Shown here one piece after another: positions 1 to 9,293 of a stretch of 64,000 nt of DNA. A model generated the notes under the pieces. That model had not been told where the DNA came from, did no database searches, and was given only the letters and a program-made list of their open reading frames with translations. The stretch is from Streptomyces lasiicapitis. Lineage in GTDB: Bacteria; Actinomycetota; Actinomycetes; Streptomycetales; Streptomycetaceae. Location of the stretch: positions 142,747-206,746 of the forward strand of contig NZ_BMNG01000012.1 in assembly GCF_014646335.1 (NCBI RefSeq), given 5' to 3'. The position numbers and the translations under genes are program-made. The stretch's first letter is position 1. Every line of letters starts with the position of its first letter.

Positions 1-644
1 GCGGGCGTGCGGGCTGCCTCCGGGTCGGCCTCGATGAGGTCGAGGATGGCCGGATCGGCGATGAAGCCCGCCTTGATGATCTCCGCGAGCCCGGAGACGT
101 AGTCGTGCACCGGCAGCGAGTCCAGCGCCGCCAGGTCGCACAGCACGCCCGCGGGCGGGTGGAAGGAGCCCACCAGGTTCTTGCCCTCGGCGGTGTTGAT
201 GCCGGTCTTGCCGCCGACCGCCGCGTCGACCATGCCGAGCACGGTCGTCGGCACGGCGATCCAGCGCACCCCGCGCAGCCACGTCGCCGCCACGAACCCG
301 GCCAGGTCGGTGGTGGCACCGCCGCCGACGCCCACGATGACGTCGGTGCGCGTGAAGCCGGACTGCCCGAGCGCCTTCCAGCAGTACGCGGCGACCTCGG
401 CGGTCTTGGCCTCCTCGGCGTTGGGCACCTGCACGGCCACGGCCTCGTACCCCTGGTCGGCCAGGTCCTGGCGCAGCGCGTCGCCGGTCTCGGCCAGCGC
501 CTCGGGGTGGATGACGGCGACCCGCTTGACGGTGTCGCCGATCAGCGCGCCGAGCTCACCGAGCAACTGCCGCCCGACGAGCACCTCGTACGGCTCGGTG
601 CCCGCCGTGCCGCCGACGTGGATCCGCGTCACTGCCTCGCTCAT
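1..644 (-). CDS. aroB: 3-dehydroquinate synthase (3' end outside window)
   Basis: Second step of the shikimate pathway: NAD- and metal-dependent cyclisation of DAHP to 3-dehydroquinate in the cytoplasm. About 214 codons are present; the C-terminal part runs off the window. Visible family motifs are the glycine-rich VGVGGGATTD stretch, PTTVLGMVDAAVGGKTGIN, and the FHPP and GLAEIIKAGF segments that hold NAD/substrate and metal ligands. The ATG start overlaps the aroK stop by 4 nt (ATGA), so the two are translationally coupled. It is the last visible gene of the aroE-aroC-aroK-aroB run. Nothing is odd in the visible part. Confidence 0.97.
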   Translation of the reverse strand, partial: MSEAVTRIHVGGTAGTEPYEVLVGRQLLGELGALIGDTVKRVAVIHPEALAETGDALRQDLADQGYEAVAVQVPNAEEAKTAEVAAYCWKALGQSGFTRTDVIVGVGGGATTDLAGFVAATWLRGVRWIAVPTTVLGMVDAAVGGKTGINTAEGKNLVGSFHPPAGVLCDLAALDSLPVHDYVSGLAEIIKAGFIADPAILDLIEADPEAARTP

Positions 645-1180
645 GCTTCCTTCAACTCCAGTGCGTCGAGGACCGCTTCCGCGACCTCTTCGGGGGTGCG
701 GTCGTCCGTGGCGACGACGGCGCGGGCGACTTCTTCGTACAGATGGCGGCGCGCGTCCATGAGCTCGCGCCACTGCTTGCGCGGGTTGACCAGGAGCAGC
801 GGCCGGGCGGCGTTGAGCCCGACCCGGCGGACCGCCTCCTCGACGTCCATCGCGAGGTAGACCACGGGCAGGCCCCGCAGCAGCGCGCGCGTGCCCTCGT
901 CGAGGATCGCGCCGCCGCCGAGGGCGAGGACACCGTCGTGGCCGGCGACGGCGGCCCGCACCGCCGCGCGCTCACGCTCGCGGAAGTACGGCTCGCCCTC
1001 GTCCAGGAAGAGGTCGGCGATCGCCCGGCCCTCAGCGGCCACGATGTCGGCGTCGGTGTCCCGGTAGGCCACGCCGAGCCGATCGGCGAGCAGCGCGCCC
1101 ACCGTGGACTTGCCCGAGCCCATGGGCCCGACGAGCACGACGCGCGGCCCGCGCGCGGCTGCGGTTTCGCCGGCCGTCAC
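641..1180 (-). CDS. aroK: shikimate kinase
   Basis: ATP-dependent phosphorylation of shikimate to shikimate-3-phosphate. The protein has 179 residues, normal for the family. The P-loop GPMGSGKS is at residues 18-25, the substrate Asp pair (DTDAD) near 41-45, and the LGGGA loop near 87-91. The GTG start was chosen because it overlaps the aroC stop (GTGA) and places the P-loop at the usual distance from the N-terminus. The same frame stays open far upstream through aroC, but that part is a shadow of aroC. It overlaps aroC and aroB by 4 nt on either side. Confidence 0.96.
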   Translation of the reverse strand: MTAGETAAARGPRVVLVGPMGSGKSTVGALLADRLGVAYRDTDADIVAAEGRAIADLFLDEGEPYFRERERAAVRAAVAGHDGVLALGGGAILDEGTRALLRGLPVVYLAMDVEEAVRRVGLNAARPLLLVNPRKQWRELMDARRHLYEEVARAVVATDDRTPEEVAEAVLDALELKEA

Positions 1181-2361
1181 CGGATCTGGAGGTTGTCGAG
1201 GTACGACGCCACGTTGCGGCGCGTCTCGGGCACGCTGTCGCCGCCGAACTTCTCCGCGACCGCGTCCGCGAGCACCAGCGCCACCATGGCCTCGGCCACG
1301 ATCCCGGCGGCCGGCACGGCGCACACGTCGGAGCGCTGGTGGTGCGCCTTGGTCGCCTCGCCGGTGACCACGTCGATGGTGGCGAGGGCGCGCGGGACGG
1401 TCGCGATGGGCTTCATCGCGGCGCGCACGCGCAGCAGCTCGCCCGTGGTCAGGCCGCCCTCGGTGCCGCCGGAGCGACCGGTCGCGCGCTTCACGCCGTC
1501 GTCCGTGCCGATGATCTCGTCGTGCGCCTGGGAGCCCGGCACCCGCGCCAGGTCGAAGCCGTCGCCGACCTCGACGCCCTTGATCGCCTGGATGCCCATG
1601 AGCGCCCCGGCGAGGCGCGCGTCGAGGCGGCGGTCCCAGTGCACGTGCGAGCCGAGGCCCACCGGCACTCCGTACGCGAGCACCTCGACCACACCGCCCA
1701 GGGTGTCGCCGTCCTTGTGGGCCTGGTCGATCTCCGCGACCATCGCCTTCGACGCGTCGGCGTCCAGGCAGCGCACCGGGTCGGCGTCCAGCTTCTCGAC
1801 GTCGGCGGGCGTCGGGCACACGCCGTACGGAGCCTTGGCCGCGGCCAGCTCCACCACGTGCGAGACGATCTCGATCCCGGCCGTCTCCTTGAGGTACGAA
1901 CGGGCCACGGCGCCGAGCGCCACCCGGGCCGCGGTCTCCCGCGCGGAGGCGCGCTCCAGGACCGGCCGGGCCTCGTCGAAGCCGTACTTCTGCATGCCCG
2001 CGAGGTCGGCGTGGCCGGGCCGGGGGCGGGTCAGCGGGGCGTTGCGCGCCAGTTCGGCGAGGATGGCGGGGTCGACTGGGTCGGCCGACATGACCTGCTC
2101 CCACTTGGGCCACTCGGTGTTGCCCACCATGACGGCGACGGGCGAGCCCATGGTCAGGCCGTGCCGGACGCCGCCGAGGAACGTGACCTCGTCGCGCTCG
2201 AACTTCATGCGGGCGCCGCGCCCATAGCCCAGGCGCCGACGGGCGAGGTGGTCCGCCACCATGTCCGTGGTGATCGGGACGCCGGCCGGAAGGCCCTCCA
2301 GCGTCGCCACCAGTGCGGGTCCGTGGGACTCCCCCGCGGTCAGCCAGCGCAACCTGCTCAA
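1177..2361 (-). CDS. aroC: chorismate synthase
   Basis: FMN-dependent trans-elimination of EPSP to chorismate, the branch point to aromatic amino acids, folate and many secondary metabolites. It has 394 residues, typical for actinobacterial AroC. Seen motifs are N-terminal TAGESHGPAL, GVRHGLTMGSPVA, the RPRPGHADL segment and RSGGTEGGLTTGE. It is followed by aroK with a 4-nt overlap. A gap of about 180 nt without a convincing gene separates it from aroE upstream, so this junction is not translationally coupled. Confidence 0.97.
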   Translation of the reverse strand: MSRLRWLTAGESHGPALVATLEGLPAGVPITTDMVADHLARRRLGYGRGARMKFERDEVTFLGGVRHGLTMGSPVAVMVGNTEWPKWEQVMSADPVDPAILAELARNAPLTRPRPGHADLAGMQKYGFDEARPVLERASARETAARVALGAVARSYLKETAGIEIVSHVVELAAAKAPYGVCPTPADVEKLDADPVRCLDADASKAMVAEIDQAHKDGDTLGGVVEVLAYGVPVGLGSHVHWDRRLDARLAGALMGIQAIKGVEVGDGFDLARVPGSQAHDEIIGTDDGVKRATGRSGGTEGGLTTGELLRVRAAMKPIATVPRALATIDVVTGEATKAHHQRSDVCAVPAAGIVAEAMVALVLADAVAEKFGGDSVPETRRNVASYLDNLQIR

Positions 2362-2542
2362 CGGTGCTCCTCATGCTCGCGCCTGGAACTGCTTGCGGCG
2401 CGACCGGGTGCGCGGCCCTGGCCCGCCACCCCCGATCCTCCCACGTCCGGGGGCGTGGCCCGGCTCCCGGTCCACTTGCCGGACGATCGGGCGGACAGCG
2501 CGGCAGGCAGGGGCGACGGTCGGCCGCCCCGTGTGCCGAGCC

Positions 2543-3373
2543 TCAGCGCTCCGCCAGCGCCCGCTCCCCCGCCTTGCGCATCGCGTCAAGCGGCGCGGGC
2601 GAGCGCCCCGTCATCTGCTCGACCTGGAGCACCGCCTGGTGCACGAGCAGGTCGAGCCCGCTGACGACGGCGCCGCCGTACGCGGACCAGCGCGCGGCGA
2701 GCGCGGTGGGCCACGGGTCGTACAGCACGTCGAAGAGCGTGGCGGGCCGCTCCGGCACCGCGCGGGACAGCGCGTCCGTGGTGCCGGCCGGGGTCGTGGC
2801 GACGACCAGCGGCGCGTGCAGCGCCCGCTCGGCGTCCGCCCAGTCGGCGGTGCGCACCTCGACGCCGAGGCGTTCGCCCCACTGCCGCATCTCGGCGGCG
2901 CGGGCCTCGCTGCGTACGTACGCGACGATCTCGCCGGTGCAGACGCGGGCGAGCGCGGCGAGGGCGGAGGACGCCGTGGCCCCGGCGCCGAGGATCGCGG
3001 CGCTCTCGACCTGTTCGATGCCGCGCTCACGCAGCGCCGCGACCATGCCGGGAATGTCGGTGTTGTCGCCGACGCGCCGGCCGTCGTCCGCGCACACCAC
3101 GGTGTTGACGGCCTCGACCGACGCGGCGGTCTCACTGATCTCGTCGAGCAGCGGAATCACCGCCCGCTTGAGCGGCATGGTCAGGGAGAGCCCCGCCCAC
3201 TCCGGACCGAGCTGCCCGAGGAATTCGGGCAGCCCCGCCTCGTCGATCTCGAAACGGTCGTACGACCAGTCACCCAGGCCCAGTTCCCGATACGCAGCGC
3301 GATGCAGCACCGGGGAGAGCGAATGGGCGATGGGAGAGCCGAGCACCGCGGCTCGGCGCACTTGTGCGCTCAT
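2543..3373 (-). CDS. aroE: shikimate dehydrogenase
   Basis: NADPH-dependent reduction of 3-dehydroshikimate to shikimate. It has 276 residues. The N-terminal substrate motif GSPIAHSLSPVLHRAAY is at about residues 12-28, the GDNTD motif lies mid-protein, and the Rossmann nucleotide loop is ILGAGATASSA. The usual NVTxPxK catalytic-lysine motif reads SLTMPLK here: the lysine is kept but the Asn is not. The ATG start overlaps the mltG stop (ATGA), so expression depends on mltG. A diverged quinate/shikimate paralog is possible, but the context next to aroC-aroK-aroB favours the pathway enzyme. Confidence 0.93.
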   Translation of the reverse strand: MSAQVRRAAVLGSPIAHSLSPVLHRAAYRELGLGDWSYDRFEIDEAGLPEFLGQLGPEWAGLSLTMPLKRAVIPLLDEISETAASVEAVNTVVCADDGRRVGDNTDIPGMVAALRERGIEQVESAAILGAGATASSALAALARVCTGEIVAYVRSEARAAEMRQWGERLGVEVRTADWADAERALHAPLVVATTPAGTTDALSRAVPERPATLFDVLYDPWPTALAARWSAYGGAVVSGLDLLVHQAVLQVEQMTGRSPAPLDAMRKAGERALAER

Positions 3374-5187
3374 TGACCGTTCTGCTCCTGGAGGTTCTTC
3401 TCGTACTTCTTGCGGTTCCGGTTCTGCTCTTCATTCGTTTCCGCGAAGAGCGTCTCGTCCTCGCTGACGGAGACGAAGTAGTACCAGTTGCCCTTCGCCG
3501 GATTCAGCGCGGACTTGATCGCGACCTCGCCCGGGTTGCCGATCGGTCCGGGCGGCAGACCCTTGATCTTGTACGTGTTGTACGGGTCCTTGAGGTTGCG
3601 CAGCTCGTCGACGGAGCCGATGGCGAGCTTGGACTGGCCCTTCAGGTAGTTCACCGTCGAGTCGAAGTCCAGCAGGCCGTACGTCTCGGTGTTGCCGGGC
3701 TTCAGGCGGTTGTAGACGACCGTCGCGACCTTCTCGAAGTCGTGCTTGTACTTGCCTTCGGCCTGGACGAGGCTCGCGACCGTGACGACCTGGAGCGGGT
3801 TGTCCAGGCCGAGCTGCCCGGCCTGTGCCTCGACGCCCATCGAGTCGTACTTGGCGGCGGCCTCGGCCACCATCTTCCGCAGGACGTCCGCGGGCTTCTG
3901 CCCCTTGGCGACGGGATAACTGGAGGGGTAGAGGAAGCCTTCCAGCGGGTCCATGGCCTCGCTGGACATGTTGGCCACCGCCCACTTGGGCAGGCCGAGC
4001 TTCTTCCATTCCTTGTGGGCGATGTCCTTTGTGGTGCCCTTTTTGAGCTGCAGCCGCTCGTCGATCTGGTTGTACACCCATACATTCCGCTTGCCTTCCG
4101 GAATGATGAGGTTGTTGCGGCTCTTCGGGCTGAGCATCAATTCGACGGCGGACGCCGCGGACATCTGTTTTTTGAGGGTGTAGACACCCGCCTGGATCTT
4201 CTGACCCTCCGGGTTCTTTCCCTGTGCGGAAACGAAGGCGTCGACACTCTTGACGATGCCGGCTTCCTTGAGCTTGTTGCCGATGTCATAGCCGCCGGCG
4301 CCCTTGTCGATGGTGACGGTGGCCGTGGTGCCGATGCCGTCGCCCGAATAGTCCGGGGCCGTGCCGAAACGATCCTGGTAGAACTGGTAGCCGAAGTAGC
4401 CGACGCCGCCGAGGCCGCCCGCGAAGACCAGCGCCACGACCAGGCAGGCACAGCCGCTGCGCCGCTTCTTCGGTTTCTTGCCGCCGCGTCCGCGCCGCTC
4501 TCCGCGGCCGCCGCCGTCCGGTTCGTCGTAGTCGTCGTCCTCGTCGTCGCCCCCGCCCGCGAAGAAGGCGTGCTCGCCCTGGTCGGGGCCGGGATCCCAG
4601 TCGCTCCCCGACTCCGGTTCGGGCGTGGGGCGCCGTCGGCCCGGCGGCTCGGGCGGCGGGTAGGCGTCCGGCGTGCCGTAGTAGTCGGGGCGCTCCTCGG
4701 CATAGCCCGCGGGCTGCCCGCCGTAGGGGTCGACCGGGTCACCCCCGTACGGGACGTGGCCGTGCTGCCCGGTGTCCCAACTGCCGTCGTGCGGCTGGCC
4801 GCCTCCGCCGTACTGGGCCTGCGCCTGCGCGTAGCCCTGCTGGTCATAGCCCTGCTGGTCGTACGCCTGCTGCTGGTCGTAGCCCTGCTGCTGGCCCGTG
4901 TTCCAGTCACCGTACGGAGCCTGCTGATGCGGATGCTGCCCTTGCTGCGGGTGTGACTGCTGAGGGTGTGACTGCTGGGGATGGTGCTGCTGTTGCTGGT
5001 AGTGCGCCTGCTGAGGGTCCGGCTGGTGCGGCTGCTGACCGTGGTGGGGCTGCTGAGGGTGGTACTGCCCCTGGCCGCCGTAGGGGGACGGGCCGTCGGC
5101 CTGCTGTCCTCCCCATCCGCCGTCCCCGTACAACGGGTCCTCGGGATGCCACGGTTCGGAGCCTGGGCCCCGGCCATACTCAGTCAT
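3370..5187 (-). CDS. mltG: endolytic transglycosylase MltG
   Basis: Membrane-anchored lytic transglycosylase that cuts nascent peptidoglycan strands. The 605 residues comprise a long Gln/His/Pro/Gly-rich N-terminal tail (about 1-205), an acidic then basic patch (about 210-244), one transmembrane helix (about 247-268), and the extracytoplasmic YceG-like domain. The helix comes after a KKPKKRR stop, so the tail is cytosolic. The catalytic Glu is expected in VASLVQAEGKY. The ATG start is preceded by GTAGGGGATCG. It lies between ruvX and aroE, an order conserved in actinobacteria. The tail is far longer than in E. coli MltG. Confidence 0.93.
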   Translation of the reverse strand: MTEYGRGPGSEPWHPEDPLYGDGGWGGQQADGPSPYGGQGQYHPQQPHHGQQPHQPDPQQAHYQQQQHHPQQSHPQQSHPQQGQHPHQQAPYGDWNTGQQQGYDQQQAYDQQGYDQQGYAQAQAQYGGGGQPHDGSWDTGQHGHVPYGGDPVDPYGGQPAGYAEERPDYYGTPDAYPPPEPPGRRRPTPEPESGSDWDPGPDQGEHAFFAGGGDDEDDDYDEPDGGGRGERRGRGGKKPKKRRSGCACLVVALVFAGGLGGVGYFGYQFYQDRFGTAPDYSGDGIGTTATVTIDKGAGGYDIGNKLKEAGIVKSVDAFVSAQGKNPEGQKIQAGVYTLKKQMSAASAVELMLSPKSRNNLIIPEGKRNVWVYNQIDERLQLKKGTTKDIAHKEWKKLGLPKWAVANMSSEAMDPLEGFLYPSSYPVAKGQKPADVLRKMVAEAAAKYDSMGVEAQAGQLGLDNPLQVVTVASLVQAEGKYKHDFEKVATVVYNRLKPGNTETYGLLDFDSTVNYLKGQSKLAIGSVDELRNLKDPYNTYKIKGLPPGPIGNPGEVAIKSALNPAKGNWYYFVSVSEDETLFAETNEEQNRNRKKYEKNLQEQNGQ

Positions 5188-5312
5188 CGATCCCCTACGA
5201 GCCGCGAGGCGGGGGCCGCCGGCTGGATGTCAGGGCAACCGTTCCGCCTCTTGATGCCGTGCGTCGGCTGTTCGAACGCCGCCGCATCGCGCGGAACGTT
5301 ACCGTATCGCGA

Positions 5313-5789
5313 TCAGATGACCACTTCGACGCCCTCGCCCGGGGCCTTGCCTGACGCCCGTTCGGACTCCAGCGCCTGCTGAAGGATCACCACGGCCGCC
5401 GCCTGATCGATGACAGACCTGCCCTTTTTGGACTTCACGCCGGAGGCGCGCAGGCTCTGACTGGCCGTCACTGTGGTCATCCTCTCGTCCAGGAGTCTCA
5501 CCGGAACGGGCGCGATCCCGGCGGCGAGCTCCTGGGCGAAGCCGCGGACCTTCACGGCCGCCGGCCCCTCGCCCCCCTTGAGGGAGCGAGGGAGCCCGAC
5601 GACGACCTCGATCGGCTCGTACTCCTCGACGAGTTGCCGCAGGCGCCGCTGGGCGGCCGGGACGTCACGTCCCGGCACGGTCTCCACCGGTGTGGCGAGG
5701 ATCCCGTCGGGGTCGCACGAGGCGACCCCGATCCGGGCGTCCCCGACGTCGATCGCGAGCCTGCGCCCGCGGCGGATGCCTTCGCTCAT
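5313..5789 (-). CDS. ruvX: RuvX/YqgF-family pre-16S rRNA nuclease (Holliday-junction-resolvase-like)
   Basis: RNase-H-fold protein of the YqgF family, linked to 16S rRNA 5'-end maturation in E. coli. It has 158 residues. N-terminal RLAIDVGDARIGVA carries the first catalytic Asp; VVVGLPRSLKG and LLDERMTT are the other family blocks, and a final Asp sits in SVIDQAAAVVILQ. It begins about 10 nt after the alaS stop and is followed by mltG after about 125 nt. The gene symbol follows the family name; an activity on Holliday junctions is not implied. Confidence 0.93.
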   Translation of the reverse strand: MSEGIRRGRRLAIDVGDARIGVASCDPDGILATPVETVPGRDVPAAQRRLRQLVEEYEPIEVVVGLPRSLKGGEGPAAVKVRGFAQELAAGIAPVPVRLLDERMTTVTASQSLRASGVKSKKGRSVIDQAAAVVILQQALESERASGKAPGEGVEVVI

Positions 5790-5800
5790 CGGGGCGGGCC

Positions 5801-8470
5801 TCAGGCCGTCTCGGTGACGAGGCGCTCGACGGCGGCGATGGCGTCGCCGATGGCGGCCGGGTTCTGGCCGCCGCCCTGGGCGACGTCCGGCTTGCCGCCG
5901 CCACCGCCACCGAGGGTCTTGGCGGCGGCGCGCACCAGGTCGCCGGCCTTGAGACCACGCTCACGGGCGGCCTCGTTGGTGGCGATGACCGTCAGCGGGC
6001 GGCCATTGGCCGTGGTGAACAGTGCGACCACGACCGGGCGGTCGCCCTGGATGCGGCCGCGCACGTCGAGGACGAGCTTGCGCAGGTCGTCGGCGGAGGT
6101 GCCGTCCGGGACCTGGCCGGTGACGAGCGCGACGCCGCGTACGTCCTTGGCGCCCTGGGCGAGACCGGCGGCGGCCTGAAGCACCTTCTCCGCGCGGAAC
6201 TTCTCGATCTCCTTCTCGGCGTCCTTGAGCTTGGCGAGCATGCCGGAGATCTTCTCGGGCAGCTCCTCCGGACGGCCCTTGACCAGCTCCTGGAGCTGGG
6301 CGACGACCGTGTGCTCCTTGGCCAGGAAGTTGTACGCGTCCACGCCGACCAGGGCCTCGATGCGCCGCACGCCCGAGCCGATGGAGGACTCGCCGAGCAG
6401 CTTCACCAGGCCGAGCTGGGCGGTGTTGTGCACATGCGTGCCGCCGCACAGCTCCTTGGAGAAGTCGCCGATGGTCACGACGCGCACGCGCTCGCCGTAC
6501 TTCTCGCCGAACTCGGCGATGGCGCCCTGCTTCTTGGCGTCGTCGATCGACATGACCTCGGCCTGGACGTCCAGTTCGCGCGAGAGCACGTCGTTGATCC
6601 GCTGTTCGACGTCCGTCATCACGGTCGTGGGCACGGCGGACGGCGAGCCGAAGTCGAAGCGGAAGCGGCCGGGCTGGTTCTCGGAACCGGCCTGGGCGGC
6701 CGTCGGGCCGAGGGCGTCGCGCAGCGCCTGGTGCGTGAGGTGCGTGGCGGAGTGGGCGCGGGCGATGGCGCGGCGGCGGTGGTTGTCGATCGAGGCCCAC
6801 ACCTGGGCGCCGACGGTGATCTCGCCGACCTGCACGACACCCTTGTGCACGTGCACGCCGGGCACCGGCTTCTGTACGTCGCGGATCTCGACGACGGCGC
6901 CGCTGTCCAGGCGGATGCGGCCGGTGTCGCCGATCTGGCCGCCGCCCTCGGCGTAGAACGGGGTGCGGTCCAGGACGATCTCGACCTCGTCGCCCTCGGT
7001 GGCGGCGGGCGAGGTCACACCGTCGACGAGCAGGCCGACGATCACGGCCTCGTTCTCGGTGAGCGAGTAGCCCGTGAAGTCGGTGGCGCCGGCGGCGTCG
7101 GCGATCGCGCGGTAGGCGCCGAGGTCGGCGTGGCCGGTCTTCTTGGCCTGGGCGTCGGCCTTGGCGCGCTCCCGCTGCTCCTTCATCAGGCGGCGGAAGC
7201 CGTCCTCGTCCACGGACAGGCCCTGTTCGGCGGCCATCTCCAGGGTGAGGTCGATCGGGAAGCCCCAGGTGTCGTGGAGCAGGAACGCCTTGTCGCCGGG
7301 CAGCACGGTGGCACCGGCGGCCTTGGTCTCGGTGACGGCGGTGTCGAGGATGTTCGTGCCGCCCTTGAGGGCCTTCAGGAAGGCGGCCTCTTCGGCGAGG
7401 GCGACGGTCTCGATGCGCTTGCGCTCGGCGAGCAGCTCCGGGTACTGCTCGCCCATGGTCTTGATGACCGTGTCGACCAGCTCGGCCACGACCGGTCCGG
7501 TGGCGCCGAGGAGGCGCATGTTGCGGATGGCGCGGCGCATGATGCGGCGCAGGACGTAGCCACGGCCCTCGTTGCCGGGCGTGACGCCGTCGCCGATGAG
7601 CATCACGGAGGTGCGCATGTGGTCGGCGACCACGCGCAGCGAGACGTCCGTGCCGTGCTCGGCGCCGTAGCGCACGCCGGTCAGCTCGGTGGCCTTGTCC
7701 ATGACGACCTGCAGGGTGTCGGTCTCGTACATGTTCTGTACGCCCTGCAGGATCATGGCCAGGCGCTCCAGGCCGAGACCCGTGTCGATGTTCTTCGACG
7801 GCAGGTCGCCGAGGATCGGGAAGTCCTCCTTGCCCGTGCCCGCGCCGCGCTCGTACTGCATGAAGACCAGGTTCCAGATCTCCACGTAGCGCTCGTCGTT
7901 GACGGCCGGGCCGCCCTCCTCGCCGAACTCGGGACCGCGGTCGTAGTTGATCTCCGAGCAGGGCCCGCAGGGGCCGGGCACGCCCATGGACCAGAAGTTC
8001 GGGCCCATGCCGAGGCGCTGGATGCGCTCGGCGGGGACGCCGATGACGTCGCGCCAGATGCGCTCGGCCTCGTCGTCCTCCTTGTAGACCGTGATCCACA
8101 GGCGCTCGGGGTCCAGGGCGTAGCCGCCGTCCGCCACGGAGCTGGTGAGCAGCTCCCAGGCGAGCTTGATGGCGCCTTCCTTGAAGTAGTCCCCGAAGGA
8201 GAAGTTGCCGCACATCTGGAAGAAGGTGCCGTGCCGGGTGGTCTTGCCGACCTCCTCGATGTCCGGCGTGCGCACGCACTTCTGCACGCTGGTGACACGG
8301 GGGGCGGGCGGCTTGGTCTCGCCGAGGAAGTAGGGCTTGAACGGCACCATGCCCGCGGGGACGAGGAGCAGCGTCGGGTCGTCTGCGATCAGCGACGCCG
8401 ACGGCACGACCTTGTGCCCACGCTCCTCGAAGAAGCGCAGCCAGCGGCGGCGGATTTCAGCCGACTCCAT
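5801..8470 (-). CDS. alaS: alanyl-tRNA synthetase
   Basis: Charges tRNA-Ala and edits Ser/Gly misacylation. It has 889 residues in the standard order: class II catalytic core, tRNA recognition, editing domain with HSATH and CGGTH zinc motifs, then a C-terminal DHHA1-type domain with a poly-Gly loop (six Gly) before KPDVAQGGG. The ATG start shares one base with the stop of the small upstream gene (TGATG), so the genes are coupled. The very long reading frames on the opposite strand are shadows of its codon bias. Complete; nothing unusual. Confidence 0.98.
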   Translation of the reverse strand: MESAEIRRRWLRFFEERGHKVVPSASLIADDPTLLLVPAGMVPFKPYFLGETKPPAPRVTSVQKCVRTPDIEEVGKTTRHGTFFQMCGNFSFGDYFKEGAIKLAWELLTSSVADGGYALDPERLWITVYKEDDEAERIWRDVIGVPAERIQRLGMGPNFWSMGVPGPCGPCSEINYDRGPEFGEEGGPAVNDERYVEIWNLVFMQYERGAGTGKEDFPILGDLPSKNIDTGLGLERLAMILQGVQNMYETDTLQVVMDKATELTGVRYGAEHGTDVSLRVVADHMRTSVMLIGDGVTPGNEGRGYVLRRIMRRAIRNMRLLGATGPVVAELVDTVIKTMGEQYPELLAERKRIETVALAEEAAFLKALKGGTNILDTAVTETKAAGATVLPGDKAFLLHDTWGFPIDLTLEMAAEQGLSVDEDGFRRLMKEQRERAKADAQAKKTGHADLGAYRAIADAAGATDFTGYSLTENEAVIVGLLVDGVTSPAATEGDEVEIVLDRTPFYAEGGGQIGDTGRIRLDSGAVVEIRDVQKPVPGVHVHKGVVQVGEITVGAQVWASIDNHRRRAIARAHSATHLTHQALRDALGPTAAQAGSENQPGRFRFDFGSPSAVPTTVMTDVEQRINDVLSRELDVQAEVMSIDDAKKQGAIAEFGEKYGERVRVVTIGDFSKELCGGTHVHNTAQLGLVKLLGESSIGSGVRRIEALVGVDAYNFLAKEHTVVAQLQELVKGRPEELPEKISGMLAKLKDAEKEIEKFRAEKVLQAAAGLAQGAKDVRGVALVTGQVPDGTSADDLRKLVLDVRGRIQGDRPVVVALFTTANGRPLTVIATNEAARERGLKAGDLVRAAAKTLGGGGGGKPDVAQGGGQNPAAIGDAIAAVERLVTETA

Positions 8471-8823
8471 CAGTGGTCCTCATTCCGGTTGTACGAGTAC
8501 GTCGTGTTCCTCGTGTTTTCGAGGGACTTGGGGTGCTTCTTGCTGTGGTTCTCGACGATCGCGAGGCGGCGCTGGGCCGGCAGCTCGGGCTCGGTCGGGG
8601 CGTTCAGGCCGAGGGCGTCGTCCAGCTCGGCCTCGCGTTCGGCCATGCCGTCGCGGACGTCGAGCGCGAAGTCCTTGAGCCGGTGCCCGGCCTCGAGCGC
8701 CTTGTCCGCGGCGCGTGCCGCGAGGCTCTCCGGGGTGAGCTGCTTCAGCTTGCGGTTGACCTTCGTGGTGGCCCATACACCGGCGGCCGCGCCCGCGGTG
8801 AACCAGAACGTACGTCGGAACAT
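8470..8823 (-). CDS. small membrane-anchored protein, DUF6167-like
   Basis: It has 117 residues. An N-terminal hydrophobic segment (MFRRTFWFTAGAAAGVWATT) is followed by a basic stretch and a charged, probably helical region (LKQLTPES...AREAELDDALGL-type sequence). I recognise it as the small protein usually found just before alaS in Streptomyces (DUF6167, from memory); its function is unknown. It is coupled to alaS by a TGATG junction and lies 7 nt after the DUF948-like gene, so all three are probably co-transcribed. It may be a single-pass membrane protein facing the cytoplasm. Confidence 0.85.
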   Translation of the reverse strand: MFRRTFWFTAGAAAGVWATTKVNRKLKQLTPESLAARAADKALEAGHRLKDFALDVRDGMAEREAELDDALGLNAPTEPELPAQRRLAIVENHSKKHPKSLENTRNTTYSYNRNEDH

Positions 8824-8830
8824 CGCTGCG

Positions 8831-9259
8831 TCAGTCCTTCTTCCGCTTGCCCCGCCGTGCGGAGGGGAGGGTGCGGCCCACGATCACCGTACGACGCGAC
8901 GGCTTGGCGGGCACTTCCTTACGACCGAGCGCCCTGCGCACTCCGTAGCCGAACGCCGCGACCTTGACCAGCGGGCCGCCGAAGGTGGAGGCCACGGTGG
9001 TGGACAGCGCCGACGCGTTCGACGTGACCTCCTGGACGTCCGTCGCGATGGCGTCCACGCGGTCGATCTGGGTCTGCGCGGAGCGCACCGCCGTGGAGGC
9101 GTCGGCGAGCAGCGGGACGGCCTGTTCGGTCACGTCCGCGACGAGCTTGGTGGTCGCCCTGAGCGTCTGCGCCAGCCTCGCCAGCGCCACGGCCAGGAAG
9201 GAGACCAGAATCGCCCAGAAGACGGCCACCAGGATCCCGGCCACCTCTCCACCGGACAC
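8831..9259 (-). CDS. DUF948-like membrane protein
   Basis: It has 142 residues. One transmembrane helix lies at about residues 6-28 (GILVAVFWAILVSFLAVALA). It is followed by a heptad-like amphipathic region in which hydrophobics recur with VDAIATDVQEVTSNASALST, as in DUF948 proteins. The tail is strongly basic (RRGKRKKD). The GTG start was chosen over an upstream ATG (9385) because AGGGGAG lies at the right distance before it and the extra N-terminal residues look non-coding. It heads the alaS transcription unit, divergent from the STAND ATPase. Function unknown. Confidence 0.85.
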   Translation of the reverse strand: MSGGEVAGILVAVFWAILVSFLAVALARLAQTLRATTKLVADVTEQAVPLLADASTAVRSAQTQIDRVDAIATDVQEVTSNASALSTTVASTFGGPLVKVAAFGYGVRRALGRKEVPAKPSRRTVIVGRTLPSARRGKRKKD

Positions 9260-9293
9260 TGAGCACCGCTCCCCTGAGACATATGAGACACGG

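Noticed and set aside
2371..2589. 72-codon minus frame between aroE and aroC
   Set aside because: Arg/Gly-rich, overlaps the aroE end, no RBS, no hydrophobic helix as a peptidase remnant would need.
5690..9262. 1190-codon open frame opposite alaS and its neighbours
   Set aside because: Mirror of the GC3-biased coding strand; low-complexity His/Val/Gly/Arg protein, no RBS, alaS is certain on the other strand.
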